IMG/VR virus record: IMGVR_UViG_3300028025_003146
Coordinates: 21,742-85,741 of that record
Source: a virus
Direction: 5' to 3' (one strand)
Length of the DNA: 64,000 bases
Shown: piece by piece, positions 18,710-27,941 of the stretch
How the letters are laid out: each line of letters begins with the position of its first letter
How positions within the stretch are numbered: position 1 is the first letter of the stretch
Program-made: the position numbers and the translations under genes
Notes under the pieces: model-generated
Database searches by the model: none
The model's input: the letters and a program-made list of their open reading frames with translations, nothing else
What the model was told of the DNA's origin: nothing

Positions 18710-19157
18710 TTGGATCTTCCTCCATTATTTTTTCTAGTTCTACTAATGGTCTCTTAGGCCATGTAATTTCGGATACATCTTTGCTATTCTTAAAAGAAGA
18801 AATCTTCTTTCTATAATCTTTCCATGCTGCGAGAGACTTCTTGTCCATATCTGGGTCACTCTCAACCCATGCTGTAGACATTAGCTCAAAGCTAATATGT
18901 GCGTTTACATTTTCTGTTTTTTCTTCATCTGACATCTTCTGTACTTCTAGTGCGTATACTTTGCCACTCTTAACAAATGGTTCACAAGGCACTACTTTTT
19001 CTTGAAAGTCATCAAACTCAGGTGTTACTACTTCTAGCAAACCGTTTTCTTTTGCAAACTTCTTCTCATCTATTGATTGAGGGATAGAAACATTTGGGAA
19101 AAGTTGAGATAGTGCGCCTACAGCGACTACTTTTTTGTCTTCTACTATGGCGTACAT
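18702..19157 (-). CDS. Fibre assembly chaperone-like protein (copy 1)
   Basis: 151 residues. It starts MYAIVEDKKVVAVGALSQLFPNVSIP and ends with AWKDYRKKISSFK...ITWPKRPL. The same start (MYAQVIDKHITQIV) and the same Y-R-K...I-W-P ending occur in the 166-residue protein at 28863-29363. A short N-terminal strand pair plus a helical tail with a WP motif resembles tail-fibre assembly chaperones. Each copy lies beside a different fibre cassette. Confidence 0.6.
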   Translation of the reverse strand: MYAIVEDKKVVAVGALSQLFPNVSIPQSIDEKKFAKENGLLEVVTPEFDDFQEKVVPCEPFVKSGKVYALEVQKMSDEEKTENVNAHISFELMSTAWVESDPDMDKKSLAAWKDYRKKISSFKNSKDVSEITWPKRPLVELEKIMEEDPIA

Positions 19158-19167
19158 ATTATCTCCT

Positions 19168-19614
19168 TTAAACGTTTAAATCAGCGAATGCGTATGCACC
19201 GAATATTGTTGTGCCACCGTCTCTTGTCATAAAGTTAAGAACGGTTGTATTTGTAGATAGAAGTGGTGCTACGTTAGAAGCTCCTCCACCATCCCACTTA
19301 ATTGATGCTGGCCATGTAACTGTAAAGGTACCGCCACCCTTAATTTCTAGCTGCCAGAATTGTGCTTTTGGCTCTGTTCCTGTTGCTGGAATATTGCTAA
19401 ATGCTACTGTGCAGTTTCCGCCTGCAACCATCTTAAATACGTTAGCAAGTGCTACGTTGCATGTTGCAACTCCTGAAGCGGCAATTGTTCCAAGATCTAG
19501 CTGTGCTGATGGCACATTAAGATATGGACGTGCTTGTCCGTTAAGAGGTGCTTGAAGGTATGTGTATGTCCAAAGACCTGGGGTTACCTGTTGAGGTACG
19601 CTTGTTATTGGCAT
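19168..19614 (-). CDS. Beta-rich fibre module (copy 1)
   Basis: 148 residues: Gly/Ala/Thr-rich strands (NVALANVFKMVAGGNCTVAFS), then FWQLEIKGGGTFTVTWPASIKW and a final VLNFMTRDGGTTIFGAYAF. The pattern of strand, GGG.FTVTW, FMT.DGGT is shared with the 126-residue protein at 29363-29743, so the two are paralogues. It is probably a fibre shaft or tip domain. Confidence 0.65.
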   Translation of the reverse strand: MPITSVPQQVTPGLWTYTYLQAPLNGQARPYLNVPSAQLDLGTIAASGVATCNVALANVFKMVAGGNCTVAFSNIPATGTEPKAQFWQLEIKGGGTFTVTWPASIKWDGGGASNVAPLLSTNTTVLNFMTRDGGTTIFGAYAFADLNV

Positions 19615-19616
19615 TC

Positions 19617-19898
19617 TTATTCCTCCTCTGGAAGATGCAACTCTGGCAAAGATTGTGGTCTTGGCCCTTTAGTTTCAGAATCATCTTCATCCCATGCTTC
19701 TTGTGCTGCTGTTACTGAAGCAACAGCCTCTGCATGCTCAATTGCCATGATCTCACGATCTGTTTTTCCTGGATACTTATCTACAGCTACTCCGTCAACT
19801 AGGGTGAATCTATGAAGCAGTTGTGATTCAACAACTTCATGCTCTCCATCTACGTCGATTGCGGGTACATGTTGTGGTCCACAGAACTTTAGTTTCAT
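19617..19898 (-). CDS. Hypothetical acidic protein
   Basis: 93 residues from ATG 19898, chosen because AAGGAG stands 7 nt upstream; an upstream ATG would overlap the fibre gene by 16 nt and lacks a ribosome site. It contains HVPAIDVDGEHEVVESQLLHRFTLVDG and an acidic, proline-containing tail. No family recognised. It sits between two fibre genes. Confidence 0.55.
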   Translation of the reverse strand: MKLKFCGPQHVPAIDVDGEHEVVESQLLHRFTLVDGVAVDKYPGKTDREIMAIEHAEAVASVTAAQEAWDEDDSETKGPRPQSLPELHLPEEE

Positions 19899-19915
19899 TT
19901 TATTTCTCCTTTTCC

Positions 19916-21493
19916 TTACGGGTTTGACCAATGAGGCATACTTACGATATGCGGATATTGGGTAGTGTTTGAGTGTGTATCAAATTGATAATGGTGTACT
20001 ATGTTATACGGCTGTAAATCTCCACCAAATGATAGAGTTGATCCATCTGTTCTTCTCAAATTTTTATTAGCTGATCCTGGATCTACAAGATACAGATGTG
20101 GCCCAGGAGTATCTCCGTTTTGAGCAGTATATATTGAAATAAACTTGTCTTCCTTGAACGGAACAATTGCAGTTCCATTAGAGCCATCTGTATTTCTAAA
20201 ATAGAATAGCTTTGTTGGATCCTGAGTATTTACAATATGACAGTTAATTCCATTTCCATAAAAGTGATATGGTGAATAAATTGCAACCCACTGATTATCC
20301 CATGTATTATGGTGCTTTTGTCCATACCAAGTTTCTGATTGATCAATTCCATAAGACGTTGTGTTTGCTAAGTTGATTTCAGTATCTGTAAATGCACCGA
20401 TTCCTGAGTTACCAGCGGTTCCTTGAGATGACATGTTCCAATATCCGTATCTCTGTGCATAACCGTCATGATTAAATCTTCCAAATCCTACAACACCGTT
20501 GTCTCCCATTACAATCTTCATGTGATATGAAGGCTCTGCTCTTGTTGAGCCAGCTTGCGCCCATGTGAAGTCATAGAATGCATAATTTTTTGCTGTTGCT
20601 AAGTGGTTTCCTGTTTGTGGCCCTGCTGCTTTTGCTTCTGACAGGAACTTATGAAGTGTCCCTGGCTTGTGGCTAAAATCATTTAGGCTATAGCTTGTAT
20701 TTCTCCATACGTGAAGTCTTATTGCATTAGCAGTTGTAGATTCTACAACAGCAAGCATTTTGGTTCTATCATTGTAAGATGACATTCCACGATTTGTGCG
20801 TCCCGCCCAAGTTGCGTAAGTAGCTGAGTTTAAAGAAACTCTGTCAAAATATCCGTATGCTGCACCTCTAGGTCTAATGTTAAATTCTGCATCATTAGAG
20901 TAATGGCTTACACGTTGTCTTACACCGTAAGCTCCTATAATAGTTCCGCATCTAATTAAATATTGATTAGTATCGTCTGCTCTATTCATCCAGTTTCCAG
21001 CAAAACCACCATGTAAATTAGGGCGGTATAGCATGTGTCCATCGGCAGAACCCCATACAGTCGATCCGCCGAAATATGTAGTTACTGTTGATTGACCGTA
21101 ATTTCCTTGAGTGTATGTGTATGATCTAAAGCTTTCATACCAGTTTGGCATTGAAGAAAGTTCTGGAGACTGATATCCTGCTAACCAGCCTGGCATTGCA
21201 TTTGTTCCAATAGATTGAAAATCTGAATTAATTATATTGAATCCAGCTTTATCGTTGTTATCGTTAGTCCAGATAGCAAATGTTGGTAGAGGAGAAATTT
21301 CTGTATTATTTCTTGATATTACAGGAGAAGCCTCTTTATTTCCAACTATTGATAGCTGTTGAGAAATTGTTGTTGACGTTGCTGAAATTGCTGTATTATT
21401 TGCATTTGCAATTGGAGTAATGATTGCTGCAATTGCAGATTCAAGACCTGGAACAATTATTTGTGAAGTGGTTGTTTCTGTATTATTTGGCAT
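19916..21493 (-). CDS. Large tail fibre paralogue A
   Basis: 525 residues. The N-terminus (TSQIIVPGLESAIAAIITPIANANNTA) is helical, followed by a long strand-rich Tyr/Asn/Gly-rich body. It is collinear with the 520-residue protein immediately upstream. Both contain an identical stretch of about 20 residues around ATWAGRTNRGMSSYNDRT, and both end with LQPYN/W and MPHWS/PHWTT. Probably a trimeric receptor-binding fibre. The tandem arrangement indicates duplication and divergence. Confidence 0.7.
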   Translation of the reverse strand: MPNNTETTTSQIIVPGLESAIAAIITPIANANNTAISATSTTISQQLSIVGNKEASPVISRNNTEISPLPTFAIWTNDNNDKAGFNIINSDFQSIGTNAMPGWLAGYQSPELSSMPNWYESFRSYTYTQGNYGQSTVTTYFGGSTVWGSADGHMLYRPNLHGGFAGNWMNRADDTNQYLIRCGTIIGAYGVRQRVSHYSNDAEFNIRPRGAAYGYFDRVSLNSATYATWAGRTNRGMSSYNDRTKMLAVVESTTANAIRLHVWRNTSYSLNDFSHKPGTLHKFLSEAKAAGPQTGNHLATAKNYAFYDFTWAQAGSTRAEPSYHMKIVMGDNGVVGFGRFNHDGYAQRYGYWNMSSQGTAGNSGIGAFTDTEINLANTTSYGIDQSETWYGQKHHNTWDNQWVAIYSPYHFYGNGINCHIVNTQDPTKLFYFRNTDGSNGTAIVPFKEDKFISIYTAQNGDTPGPHLYLVDPGSANKNLRRTDGSTLSFGGDLQPYNIVHHYQFDTHSNTTQYPHIVSMPHWSNP

Positions 21494-21502
21494 TTTTTCT
21501 CC

Positions 21503-23065
21503 TTAGACCGTTGTCCAGTGTGGTACTACTGAAATATGTGGGTACATTGTTGTGTGAGACATTGTATCAAAAGTAGAATAGAATGTTACGTTCCAGGGCT
21601 GCAGGTCTCCACCATTAGCAATGGTTGTTCCATCATTTCTATATCCATTTTCAAAAGCTGCTTGTGGGTTTGCGTAATATAGGTGTGGCCCTGGCCCATC
21701 TGCATTTTGTACGGAGTAGCACATTATAAACGAGCTTTCTCCAAATGGAACTGGTGATGTTCCCGCTGATCCGTCTGTATTTCTCCATGTGTAGTATTTT
21801 GTTGGATCTTGAGTATACACACAGTGAAGGTTAATTCCATTGTGGTAGTAGTGATATGGTGCGTATGAAATTACCCAGTTATTGTCCCATGAAATATTTG
21901 TTCTAATTCCATAAGTATCTCCTTGGTTAATTCCATAAGATGTTGTATTTCCTAGGTTCGCTCCGCTATCGGTAAATGCTCCAGTTCCACTGTTTCCTGG
22001 TGTACCTGGATTAGATGGAATAAACCATCCGTATTGCTGAGCATTGCCTTCTGGAGAAAATCTTGAGAAGCCAACTGTTCCGTTGTCTCCCATAATTAAT
22101 CTCATCACATAAGCTGCCTCTGGATTTGCTGAGCCTGCTGATGTCCATGTAAAATCATAAAATGCATAACTTGCTGTTGTTCCTGAAGGACCCGCTGTTT
22201 TTGCTTCTGACAAGAATAAATGAAGGTCTCCAGATTCGTAATTGCTAGCATTTAAATCATATGATGGGTTTGTGTTCTTCCATACGTGCAAGCGAATTTG
22301 ATTTGCTGTATTTGATTCAGCAACTGCAAGTGTTTTAGTTCTGTCGTTGTAAGAAGACATTCCACGATTTGTGCGTCCCGCCCAAGTTGCGTAAGTAGCT
22401 GAGTTTAGATTTACCTGATCTACGAAACCGTAAACAGATCCTCTCATTCTAACTTGAAATGTTGAGTCTGTCGAATAGTGATTCATTCTTGGACGAACAC
22501 CACGAACACCAATAATAGTTCCAGATCGTTTTGTGAACTGGCCCCAGTCTCCTGCTCTATTAAAATTAGTATTTCCGTAATTTCCAAATGTTTGGAAAGA
22601 GTAGAGGTGGTTTCCTTCGTGGCCATTCATATTTGTTCCAGCGCCTGAATAAGTTGTGTTACCACCCTGACCGATATTTCCGTTTGTATATGTCCAGCCT
22701 CTGTAATCTTCATACCAGTTACTTAGATCTGATAGAGCTGCGTCTGTCCATCCACCTTGACGGTTATTTAGTCTGCTTGTTGCAACAACTTGAAAATCAG
22801 AATTTATAATTGAATATCCAGCTTTAGTATCATTATTTTGATTTGACCAGATAGCGAACATTGGATAAGGAGAAACCTCTGTATTGGTTCTTGATGTAGC
22901 AGCATTTGCAACTTTTCCAATTAGGCTTGAAAATTGTCCTGGAATTGCACTTTGCAATGTTGATACAGCAGCAGATGTCGTATAAGCAATTGGCTGAACA
23001 ACAGCTGAGATGTTTGTTTCGAATCCAGGAATGTAGACCTGATTTGTAGTCGTATTAACTGCCAT
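21503..23065 (-). CDS. Large tail fibre paralogue B
   Basis: 520 residues, the partner of the adjacent 525-residue fibre. It opens TNQVYIPGFETNISAVVQPIAYTT, matching the partner's IIVPGLESAIAAIITPIA. The DNA around 20790-20830 and 22360-22405 is nearly identical, suggesting recent exchange or strong constraint there. The rest has diverged, as expected for host-range determinants. No enzymatic motif was seen. Confidence 0.7.
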   Translation of the reverse strand: MAVNTTTNQVYIPGFETNISAVVQPIAYTTSAAVSTLQSAIPGQFSSLIGKVANAATSRTNTEVSPYPMFAIWSNQNNDTKAGYSIINSDFQVVATSRLNNRQGGWTDAALSDLSNWYEDYRGWTYTNGNIGQGGNTTYSGAGTNMNGHEGNHLYSFQTFGNYGNTNFNRAGDWGQFTKRSGTIIGVRGVRPRMNHYSTDSTFQVRMRGSVYGFVDQVNLNSATYATWAGRTNRGMSSYNDRTKTLAVAESNTANQIRLHVWKNTNPSYDLNASNYESGDLHLFLSEAKTAGPSGTTASYAFYDFTWTSAGSANPEAAYVMRLIMGDNGTVGFSRFSPEGNAQQYGWFIPSNPGTPGNSGTGAFTDSGANLGNTTSYGINQGDTYGIRTNISWDNNWVISYAPYHYYHNGINLHCVYTQDPTKYYTWRNTDGSAGTSPVPFGESSFIMCYSVQNADGPGPHLYYANPQAAFENGYRNDGTTIANGGDLQPWNVTFYSTFDTMSHTTMYPHISVVPHWTTV

Positions 23066-23087
23066 TGTATTTCTCCCTTAAATTATA

Positions 23088-23405
23088 TTATACTTGTGTA
23101 ATTTTTACGCCAGAGATGAAGACTGAGACGGAGTCTGCAGCACTTGCACTGATCTGAATATTTTCTGCTGTGTTAAGAACTTGCTTAACATCAAGAACAA
23201 TAATAGCACGAGGCGGAACATCTAGGGTCTTTACAAAGAACTTTCCTGCCATTCTCATTGTCACTGTTCTAGTAGCATCTGTTAGGTTATCAAATGTGAT
23301 AGATGTAATAACATCGATCTGTGCTGCTGGTGTTGTGTATACTGATGTTTCTGATGCAGGTAGTGTATCTGCATAAAATCTGCTTGGTAAGCTTACTGTT
23401 GCCAT
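23088..23405 (-). CDS. Small beta-sandwich fibre-associated protein (copy 2)
   Basis: 105 residues. It contains AQIDVITSITFDNLTDATRTVTMRM and a C-terminal SVFISGVKITQV, paralogous to the protein at 17661-17987. It is strand-rich with no Cys. It lies directly between a fibre gene and the MPDY-type coiled protein; probably a structural accessory. Confidence 0.65.
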   Translation of the reverse strand: MATVSLPSRFYADTLPASETSVYTTPAAQIDVITSITFDNLTDATRTVTMRMAGKFFVKTLDVPPRAIIVLDVKQVLNTAENIQISASAADSVSVFISGVKITQV

Positions 23406-23406
23406 A

Positions 23407-23739
23407 TTAAATTACTCCCATGTTTGTATAAATTGTGTAGTTATCTATCGAAGATTGGATGGTAGCAACGTTTGCTGCTCCAGCCGAATTAACTGCAACG
23501 ATCTGTGTAGACCCTGCTGTGTTAACTGTTGCAACAGCTCCAGAAGAAGCTGTTTGAATTTCTGTCACCTTCGATGATGTAGCAGAAACAATATCATTTA
23601 CTCCTAGGAGGTTGCCCATTGACTCTAGAGCCTTTGCTAGAAAGACTAGGTCCTGAGAATTTAGAGTTGAACTCGACAGGGCTGTTACCTTTGTCTTAAA
23701 AAGATCAACTTGTGATGATAAACTTGAATAATCTGGCAT
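23407..23739 (-). CDS. Short MPDY-type fibre stalk protein
   Basis: 110 residues. The first 50 (MPDYSSLSSQVDLFKTKVTAL...LGVNDIV) match the start of the 221-residue protein at 29728-30393 almost position for position. The rest is Ala/Val/Asn-rich helical repeats (AVATVNTAGSTQIVAVNSAGAANVA). It looks like a trimeric coiled-coil stalk or adaptor joining a fibre to the tail. It is the last gene of the first fibre cassette. Confidence 0.65.
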   Translation of the reverse strand: MPDYSSLSSQVDLFKTKVTALSSSTLNSQDLVFLAKALESMGNLLGVNDIVSATSSKVTEIQTASSGAVATVNTAGSTQIVAVNSAGAANVATIQSSIDNYTIYTNMGVI

Positions 23740-23814
23740 TTTGTTCTCCTATGTATGAATTATAGCATAACTGTTTTTATTGTTTAGTACCCCGCCTTGC
23801 CTATAACACTCTTA

Positions 23815-23851
23815 ATTATACCCCACCAGCCTTCTTTAGGCCAGTGGGGTA
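23815..23851 (-). terminator. Hairpin terminator after the transporter gene
   Basis: The inverted repeat is TACCCCAC (23819-23826) / GTGGGGTA (23844-23851), with an inner GGCC pairing. On the minus strand it is followed by TAATTAAG. The U-tract is weak but the stem is strong. Confidence 0.6.
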
Positions 23852-23862
23852 CAGCAATTATT

Positions 23863-24813
23863 TTAGAGAATTCCTCCATAGTATAAGGTTATGCCCATTA
23901 AGACCACTGGGATCACCAAAGCAAAAATTGCCTTATAGTAATCTTTGAGAGGGGTTCTAAAGTAGCTCTTACCTACAACTAAACACTTGTGTGCTGGAGA
24001 CAACATATATCCTGCGTAGTCGACTGCAAAGAATAGCGGCAAAGTTTCTATGCCAAATACTCCTACTGAGAGGACGACAAATCCAGCAAACTTGCTAGAA
24101 CTTCCCAAGGCAAAACTTGCCAAGAATCCAGCAAAGGCAACTAGGATCAATAGATTATTTTTATGGGCACTTTCTACCCATGCATTTATTGTATCAAAAT
24201 TAGCCTTTACAATATTGCTCAGGATAATAACAATTCCAGTAAATAGAATTACTCTTGCATAATCAAGCAGTTGCTTTCGATCACGCTTTGCATCTGCCTC
24301 AAGTTGCCATGGCTGCTTATCGCTTTTCTTTAAAGGCTTGTCTGGGATATTAATTTCAATATCATCTTCCTTTAAAATCTTAAATATATAGAAAAGGATT
24401 ACTATTAATGTTGTAGCAATAAGTGGCCAAAGTCTGCTCATCAACTCCCAGTAACTAATACTTAGTGCTGCCATTGGGAGAAGAACTGTTGCTTCTAGTG
24501 GTGACCAAAAGTAGAAATGATGCGTAGAAAGGTAATCAATGATTCCGTAATTTTTACGCTTCTTTTGATCTTCTGGGGCAATTGTATCTAGTGCACCAGC
24601 CGAAACAGCGACACGACCTGAAATCGGCAGTACGCCAGAGAACAGAGAAATAAGAGCAACTACTGCTCTTTTAGATTTAACATTTTTGGCAATCCAGCTG
24701 TAAAATGGCAGGAATACCTGGGTTTTCTTTGCAGCAAAGGACAATGCCATTACTGACGCTAGCAGTATTAAGAACTGCTGATTATTTAAAAACAAAGAGG
24801 GTGTAATTTCCAT
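23863..24813 (-). CDS. DUF401-type membrane transporter
   Basis: 316 residues with about eight hydrophobic segments: residues 11-28, 48-66, 101-117, 127-145, 187-204, 220-236, 243-262 and 297-314. The motif SLFSGVLPISGRVAVSAGAL and the later SSSKFAGFVVLSVGVF...YAGYMLSPAH resemble the DUF401/ion-transporter superfamily of putative anion permeases. A charged cytoplasmic loop lies near 145-180. The start has a GAAAGG ribosome site. It sits alone between terminators inside the fibre region, so it is a cargo (moron-like or auxiliary metabolic) gene. The substrate is unknown. Confidence 0.65.
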   Translation of the reverse strand: MEITPSLFLNNQQFLILLASVMALSFAAKKTQVFLPFYSWIAKNVKSKRAVVALISLFSGVLPISGRVAVSAGALDTIAPEDQKKRKNYGIIDYLSTHHFYFWSPLEATVLLPMAALSISYWELMSRLWPLIATTLIVILFYIFKILKEDDIEINIPDKPLKKSDKQPWQLEADAKRDRKQLLDYARVILFTGIVIILSNIVKANFDTINAWVESAHKNNLLILVAFAGFLASFALGSSSKFAGFVVLSVGVFGIETLPLFFAVDYAGYMLSPAHKCLVVGKSYFRTPLKDYYKAIFALVIPVVLMGITLYYGGIL

Positions 24814-24914
24814 CTTTATAACCTTTCAGCATTTATAGAAATCTAATTTAGATACCTATATAAACACAAGCGCTAGCATCTTTGAGGTCTTAATTCGTGT
24901 CATTAAGACGTACA

Positions 24915-24936
24915 AATATAATAGGCACGTGTGCCT
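24915..24936 (-). terminator. Weak hairpin in the 24814-24988 gap
   Basis: AGGCAC (24923-24928) / GTGCCT (24931-24936) could end transcripts of the fusion gene to the right; the U-tract (ATTATATTT) is poor. The remaining gap shows an inverted ATCTAAATTAGAT before the transporter gene and no coding frame. Confidence 0.35.
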
Positions 24937-24988
24937 TTGTAGCAAAATACGGTCTTTTATATGCTCGAATCCGTATATGATACAAAAT

Positions 24989-26635
24989 CTATTCTTTGCT
25001 TACAACAACTATGTATAAGCCGTTCCACCAGTCCGTATCAGACTCTAATGAATTTAATATCTTCTTACTATATAATATTTTTAATCCTGATTCAAGTATT
25101 CCCTTATGGGCACCTTTTACAACATCCGTCCAGTTTGCGTCATCAAATATTAAAATAGACTGTTGGGCAAAAGTTGCGGAATAATACTTTACTGCATTTT
25201 TTGTAGACTCAAAGTCGTGAGGTCCATCATAAAAGAAAAGATCAATATCCGATATAGGCTTTAGGTTAACCTTAAACATATCTGAATTAGATATAAATAC
25301 TTTATTATTACCTTTGTATGGATTAATATTTTTCTTAAACTCTTCTAAGGAATTGGTGTCTGGTGTTTCCCACCCTTCTCTTACGGCCTGTGGAGCCTCC
25401 TGCCAGGTGTCTACGAAGTATGCCTGCAAGTTATTGCCACTCAATGCTGCAGCGGCTGTAGCACCCTGATAAGAACCAATTTCGAGGTATTTAGAAGAAG
25501 ACTTAGCCAAACCATTTATTAATGACTGAACTCTAGTCGATGTTAAACCTGGTATATTAATTTCAATTGGGTTATTTACAGAATCAACTAATTGCTGTGC
25601 AACAATGGCGACCTTTGGACTAATATGATTGCCATATTTTGCAGCCATTATTTTGTCACAATAACCACAATCCCAGCAATCAAATTTACAATTTTTGATC
25701 TTATTACGCCAGATGGCAATAGGCTTGTCAACCATATTGGTCTCTTCAATAAAATCATTAAAGCTATCAAATAGAATTTCTTCATTGTTTGCATATCTTT
25801 TGATTATATCCATAGTTTCTTTTAGGCGGACATGCGACTCTCTTCCGTGCATCTTAATAACATCAATTCCTAGGTCGTCTATAAACTCTTGCCAGTCTTC
25901 ACGCCATGGTGGGAAATTGGCTGTCTTTAAAGATACGGCAAAATCTTCATGATCCCATTTCGGACAAGACACTCTGCTTATTGGGTCATTAAAATATTGA
26001 GGTCCGTCTGTTCTAGTATTATTAAACTGATAATGCTCATCCATCATTACGCATCCGCCGTAGCACCCTTCATTGGCAAGCAAGGATATCTTAACGCCGA
26101 ACTGAGATTTAGCTTTTTTAAAACGCTTTAGCTTCTCGTGATCACGCATTAAATCTCTATCAAGATTAATATAATCAAATCCAGCTTTTGCAAGGTGCTC
26201 TATGTCCCTTGGCTCTGACACATTTCTGAGAATGGTATTTTTTACAAATAGATCTGGAAATGCCTTTTTTATTTGTCCTGTTGCCATCCAGTGTGTGTGA
26301 GGTATTGTTGCTGACTTAATACCCGAATCGTATACGGGTCTAAAGTTTTCTATAAACAAATCTAAATTCTGTTGAGAGGGTCTAACTTGTATATTATTAA
26401 AAACGGCAGAAGCGGTTACCCCAGTCTCGTTTTGAATATGTAAGGCCAGGCCTATAAGATAATTATGGTCTTCTTCTCCGCCGTTAAATACATCACCCAT
26501 GGCGTCTTGGTCAAAAGGAGATACCCTACAGGTAAAATAAAAGTCATATATAAATGACTTATATTCTTTTAGAAAAGAAATAAACTCATTTAACTGATTT
26601 TCAGTTAGCTTGGGGTTTAGTGGTACGCTAAACAT
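24989..26635 (-). CDS. U32-like Fe-S protein fused to a class I methyltransferase
   Basis: 548 residues in two parts. Residues 1-345 look like a TIM-barrel peptidase-U32-type protein: barrel strands such as FDYINLD and VKISLLANEGCYGGC, then VSCPKWD and a final CKFDCWDCGYC, giving Cys clusters near 190-195, 222 and 315-325 that could bind an iron-sulfur cluster. Residues 375-548 are a Methyltransf_24-like domain: YLEIGSYQGATAAAAL (SAM-binding), IDLFFYDGPHDFESTKNAV and SILIFDDANW. U32 relatives perform O2-independent hydroxylations or tRNA/ubiquinone modifications. A modification enzyme (glycan, nucleobase or virion) is a reasonable guess only. Confidence 0.6.
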   Translation of the reverse strand: MFSVPLNPKLTENQLNEFISFLKEYKSFIYDFYFTCRVSPFDQDAMGDVFNGGEEDHNYLIGLALHIQNETGVTASAVFNNIQVRPSQQNLDLFIENFRPVYDSGIKSATIPHTHWMATGQIKKAFPDLFVKNTILRNVSEPRDIEHLAKAGFDYINLDRDLMRDHEKLKRFKKAKSQFGVKISLLANEGCYGGCVMMDEHYQFNNTRTDGPQYFNDPISRVSCPKWDHEDFAVSLKTANFPPWREDWQEFIDDLGIDVIKMHGRESHVRLKETMDIIKRYANNEEILFDSFNDFIEETNMVDKPIAIWRNKIKNCKFDCWDCGYCDKIMAAKYGNHISPKVAIVAQQLVDSVNNPIEINIPGLTSTRVQSLINGLAKSSSKYLEIGSYQGATAAAALSGNNLQAYFVDTWQEAPQAVREGWETPDTNSLEEFKKNINPYKGNNKVFISNSDMFKVNLKPISDIDLFFYDGPHDFESTKNAVKYYSATFAQQSILIFDDANWTDVVKGAHKGILESGLKILYSKKILNSLESDTDWWNGLYIVVVSKE

Positions 26636-26640
26636 TTATC

Positions 26641-27198
26641 CTACAAATCTATTTTTGATAAAGTATCCGCATCATAATGAACGCCAAAATGATTATTTAA
26701 TAGTATACCAGCTTCTACCCAATCTTGGCAAGAGATGATCTTTTGATAGATTTCATTCTTTTTATTTAAGTGGTACTTTTCACATTTATAGTCGTCCTGC
26801 TTTAAAAACTCTGGTGTAGATTTTAATAACAAAAGTTTATTTGAATAGTATTTTTCTAGCATGAATATCATTGCAGCTTTTTGGAAAAGGCATGCATTCT
26901 GTTTATCTTCTTCAGTCAAGGTATACTTAAACTTACCCTCTACCTGCTCAAATGGCTTACCCTCTAGTTGTGATAAATGTAAGGTGTTTGGCCTAAGCTT
27001 TATATAGCCTTTATACTTTCCAACAAACTGATACGCAAGAGCAACTTCTTTTGTTACCACCGTCATTTTTGGAAGGTTCATATACAGCATCTGGCTTTCA
27101 TCTACTGCCCCTACGAGCAAATTGCTCCATTCACCAATATGCTGGATGTAATTATTTTTCTCCGTTTTATCTTCTGGATCAAATAAAAAGTAAATCAT
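26641..27198 (-). CDS. Hypothetical protein
   Basis: 185 residues, no family recognised. It is mainly helical in the second half (EEDKQNACLFQKAAMIFMLEKYY) with several Cys (CLFQ, YKCEKY, IISCQDW). It overlaps the upstream gene by 4 nt and is 5 nt from the fusion enzyme, so the three genes 24989-27926 form one coupled unit. Confidence 0.65.
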   Translation of the reverse strand: MIYFLFDPEDKTEKNNYIQHIGEWSNLLVGAVDESQMLYMNLPKMTVVTKEVALAYQFVGKYKGYIKLRPNTLHLSQLEGKPFEQVEGKFKYTLTEEDKQNACLFQKAAMIFMLEKYYSNKLLLLKSTPEFLKQDDYKCEKYHLNKKNEIYQKIISCQDWVEAGILLNNHFGVHYDADTLSKIDL

Positions 27199-27926
27199 TG
27201 AATTTCTTCCCAGAGTCCACTTTCTGAATCGGCAAGCTCTAATCTTTTTCTTGTCTCTATTTGCAATAAATCTAGGTGTTTATTTGTTTCTATAGCTTTA
27301 ACAACTGCAGTTTCAAGAGCTATTTCTCTAACTTCTTTTGGCAATTGATCAATGGCCTCCATGTTTCCGCCATTAACTCTTCCATAAAACATTAAGTCGT
27401 AAGCTGCTTGCGCTCCTAGTCTAATTCCCCAAAGCTCTGCCTCAAGCCTTTCTTCTTCATCATGATCTCCAATTATATCCATAATCAGTCTACCGTCAGA
27501 AAGTCTACCCTCATCAGAAGAGTTAAATTTATCTATTAGCATCATATACTTATCTCGTTCTTCGTATACTAAGCTGACACTATTTTTTTGATTTAACAGA
27601 ACTCTTTCTTTTTCTTTAATATTAAGCTCATGAATTTTAATTTCTGCAGGAGAAGTAGAAGCACTAATTTTTTCTTTTTCTAAATCAATTTCTAGTCTAG
27701 TTCTTTCTATTTTAAGCTCTTGCTCTACAATCATATTCTCTCTTGCTCCTAGCTCAAGCAAAAGCTGTCTAAGTTTTCCAAATGGAGTAAATTGCGCTCC
27801 ACCAACAAAATTATCTATTTTAAATACTGGCACCCCCCAATGTCTATTTGTAGCATAAAGAAGAATATCTTTTTGTGATTTTGTATAGCCAGAAACATCC
27901 GACGTTATATCGTTTATATATCTCAT
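27195..27926 (-). CDS. Hypothetical protein with coiled coil
   Basis: 243 residues. A conserved-looking N-terminus (YINDITSDVSGYTKSQKDILLYATNRHWGVPVF) is followed by a long charged coiled coil (about 65-135) and a helical domain with GIRLGAQAAYDLMFYGRVNGG near 165-195. Similar layouts occur in phage structural/adsorption-module proteins, but I cannot name the family. It lies beside the propeller-like virion protein. Confidence 0.6.
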   Translation of the reverse strand: MRYINDITSDVSGYTKSQKDILLYATNRHWGVPVFKIDNFVGGAQFTPFGKLRQLLLELGARENMIVEQELKIERTRLEIDLEKEKISASTSPAEIKIHELNIKEKERVLLNQKNSVSLVYEERDKYMMLIDKFNSSDEGRLSDGRLIMDIIGDHDEEERLEAELWGIRLGAQAAYDLMFYGRVNGGNMEAIDQLPKEVREIALETAVVKAIETNKHLDLLQIETRKRLELADSESGLWEEIQ

Positions 27927-27941
27927 TTTATTACCTATCTA

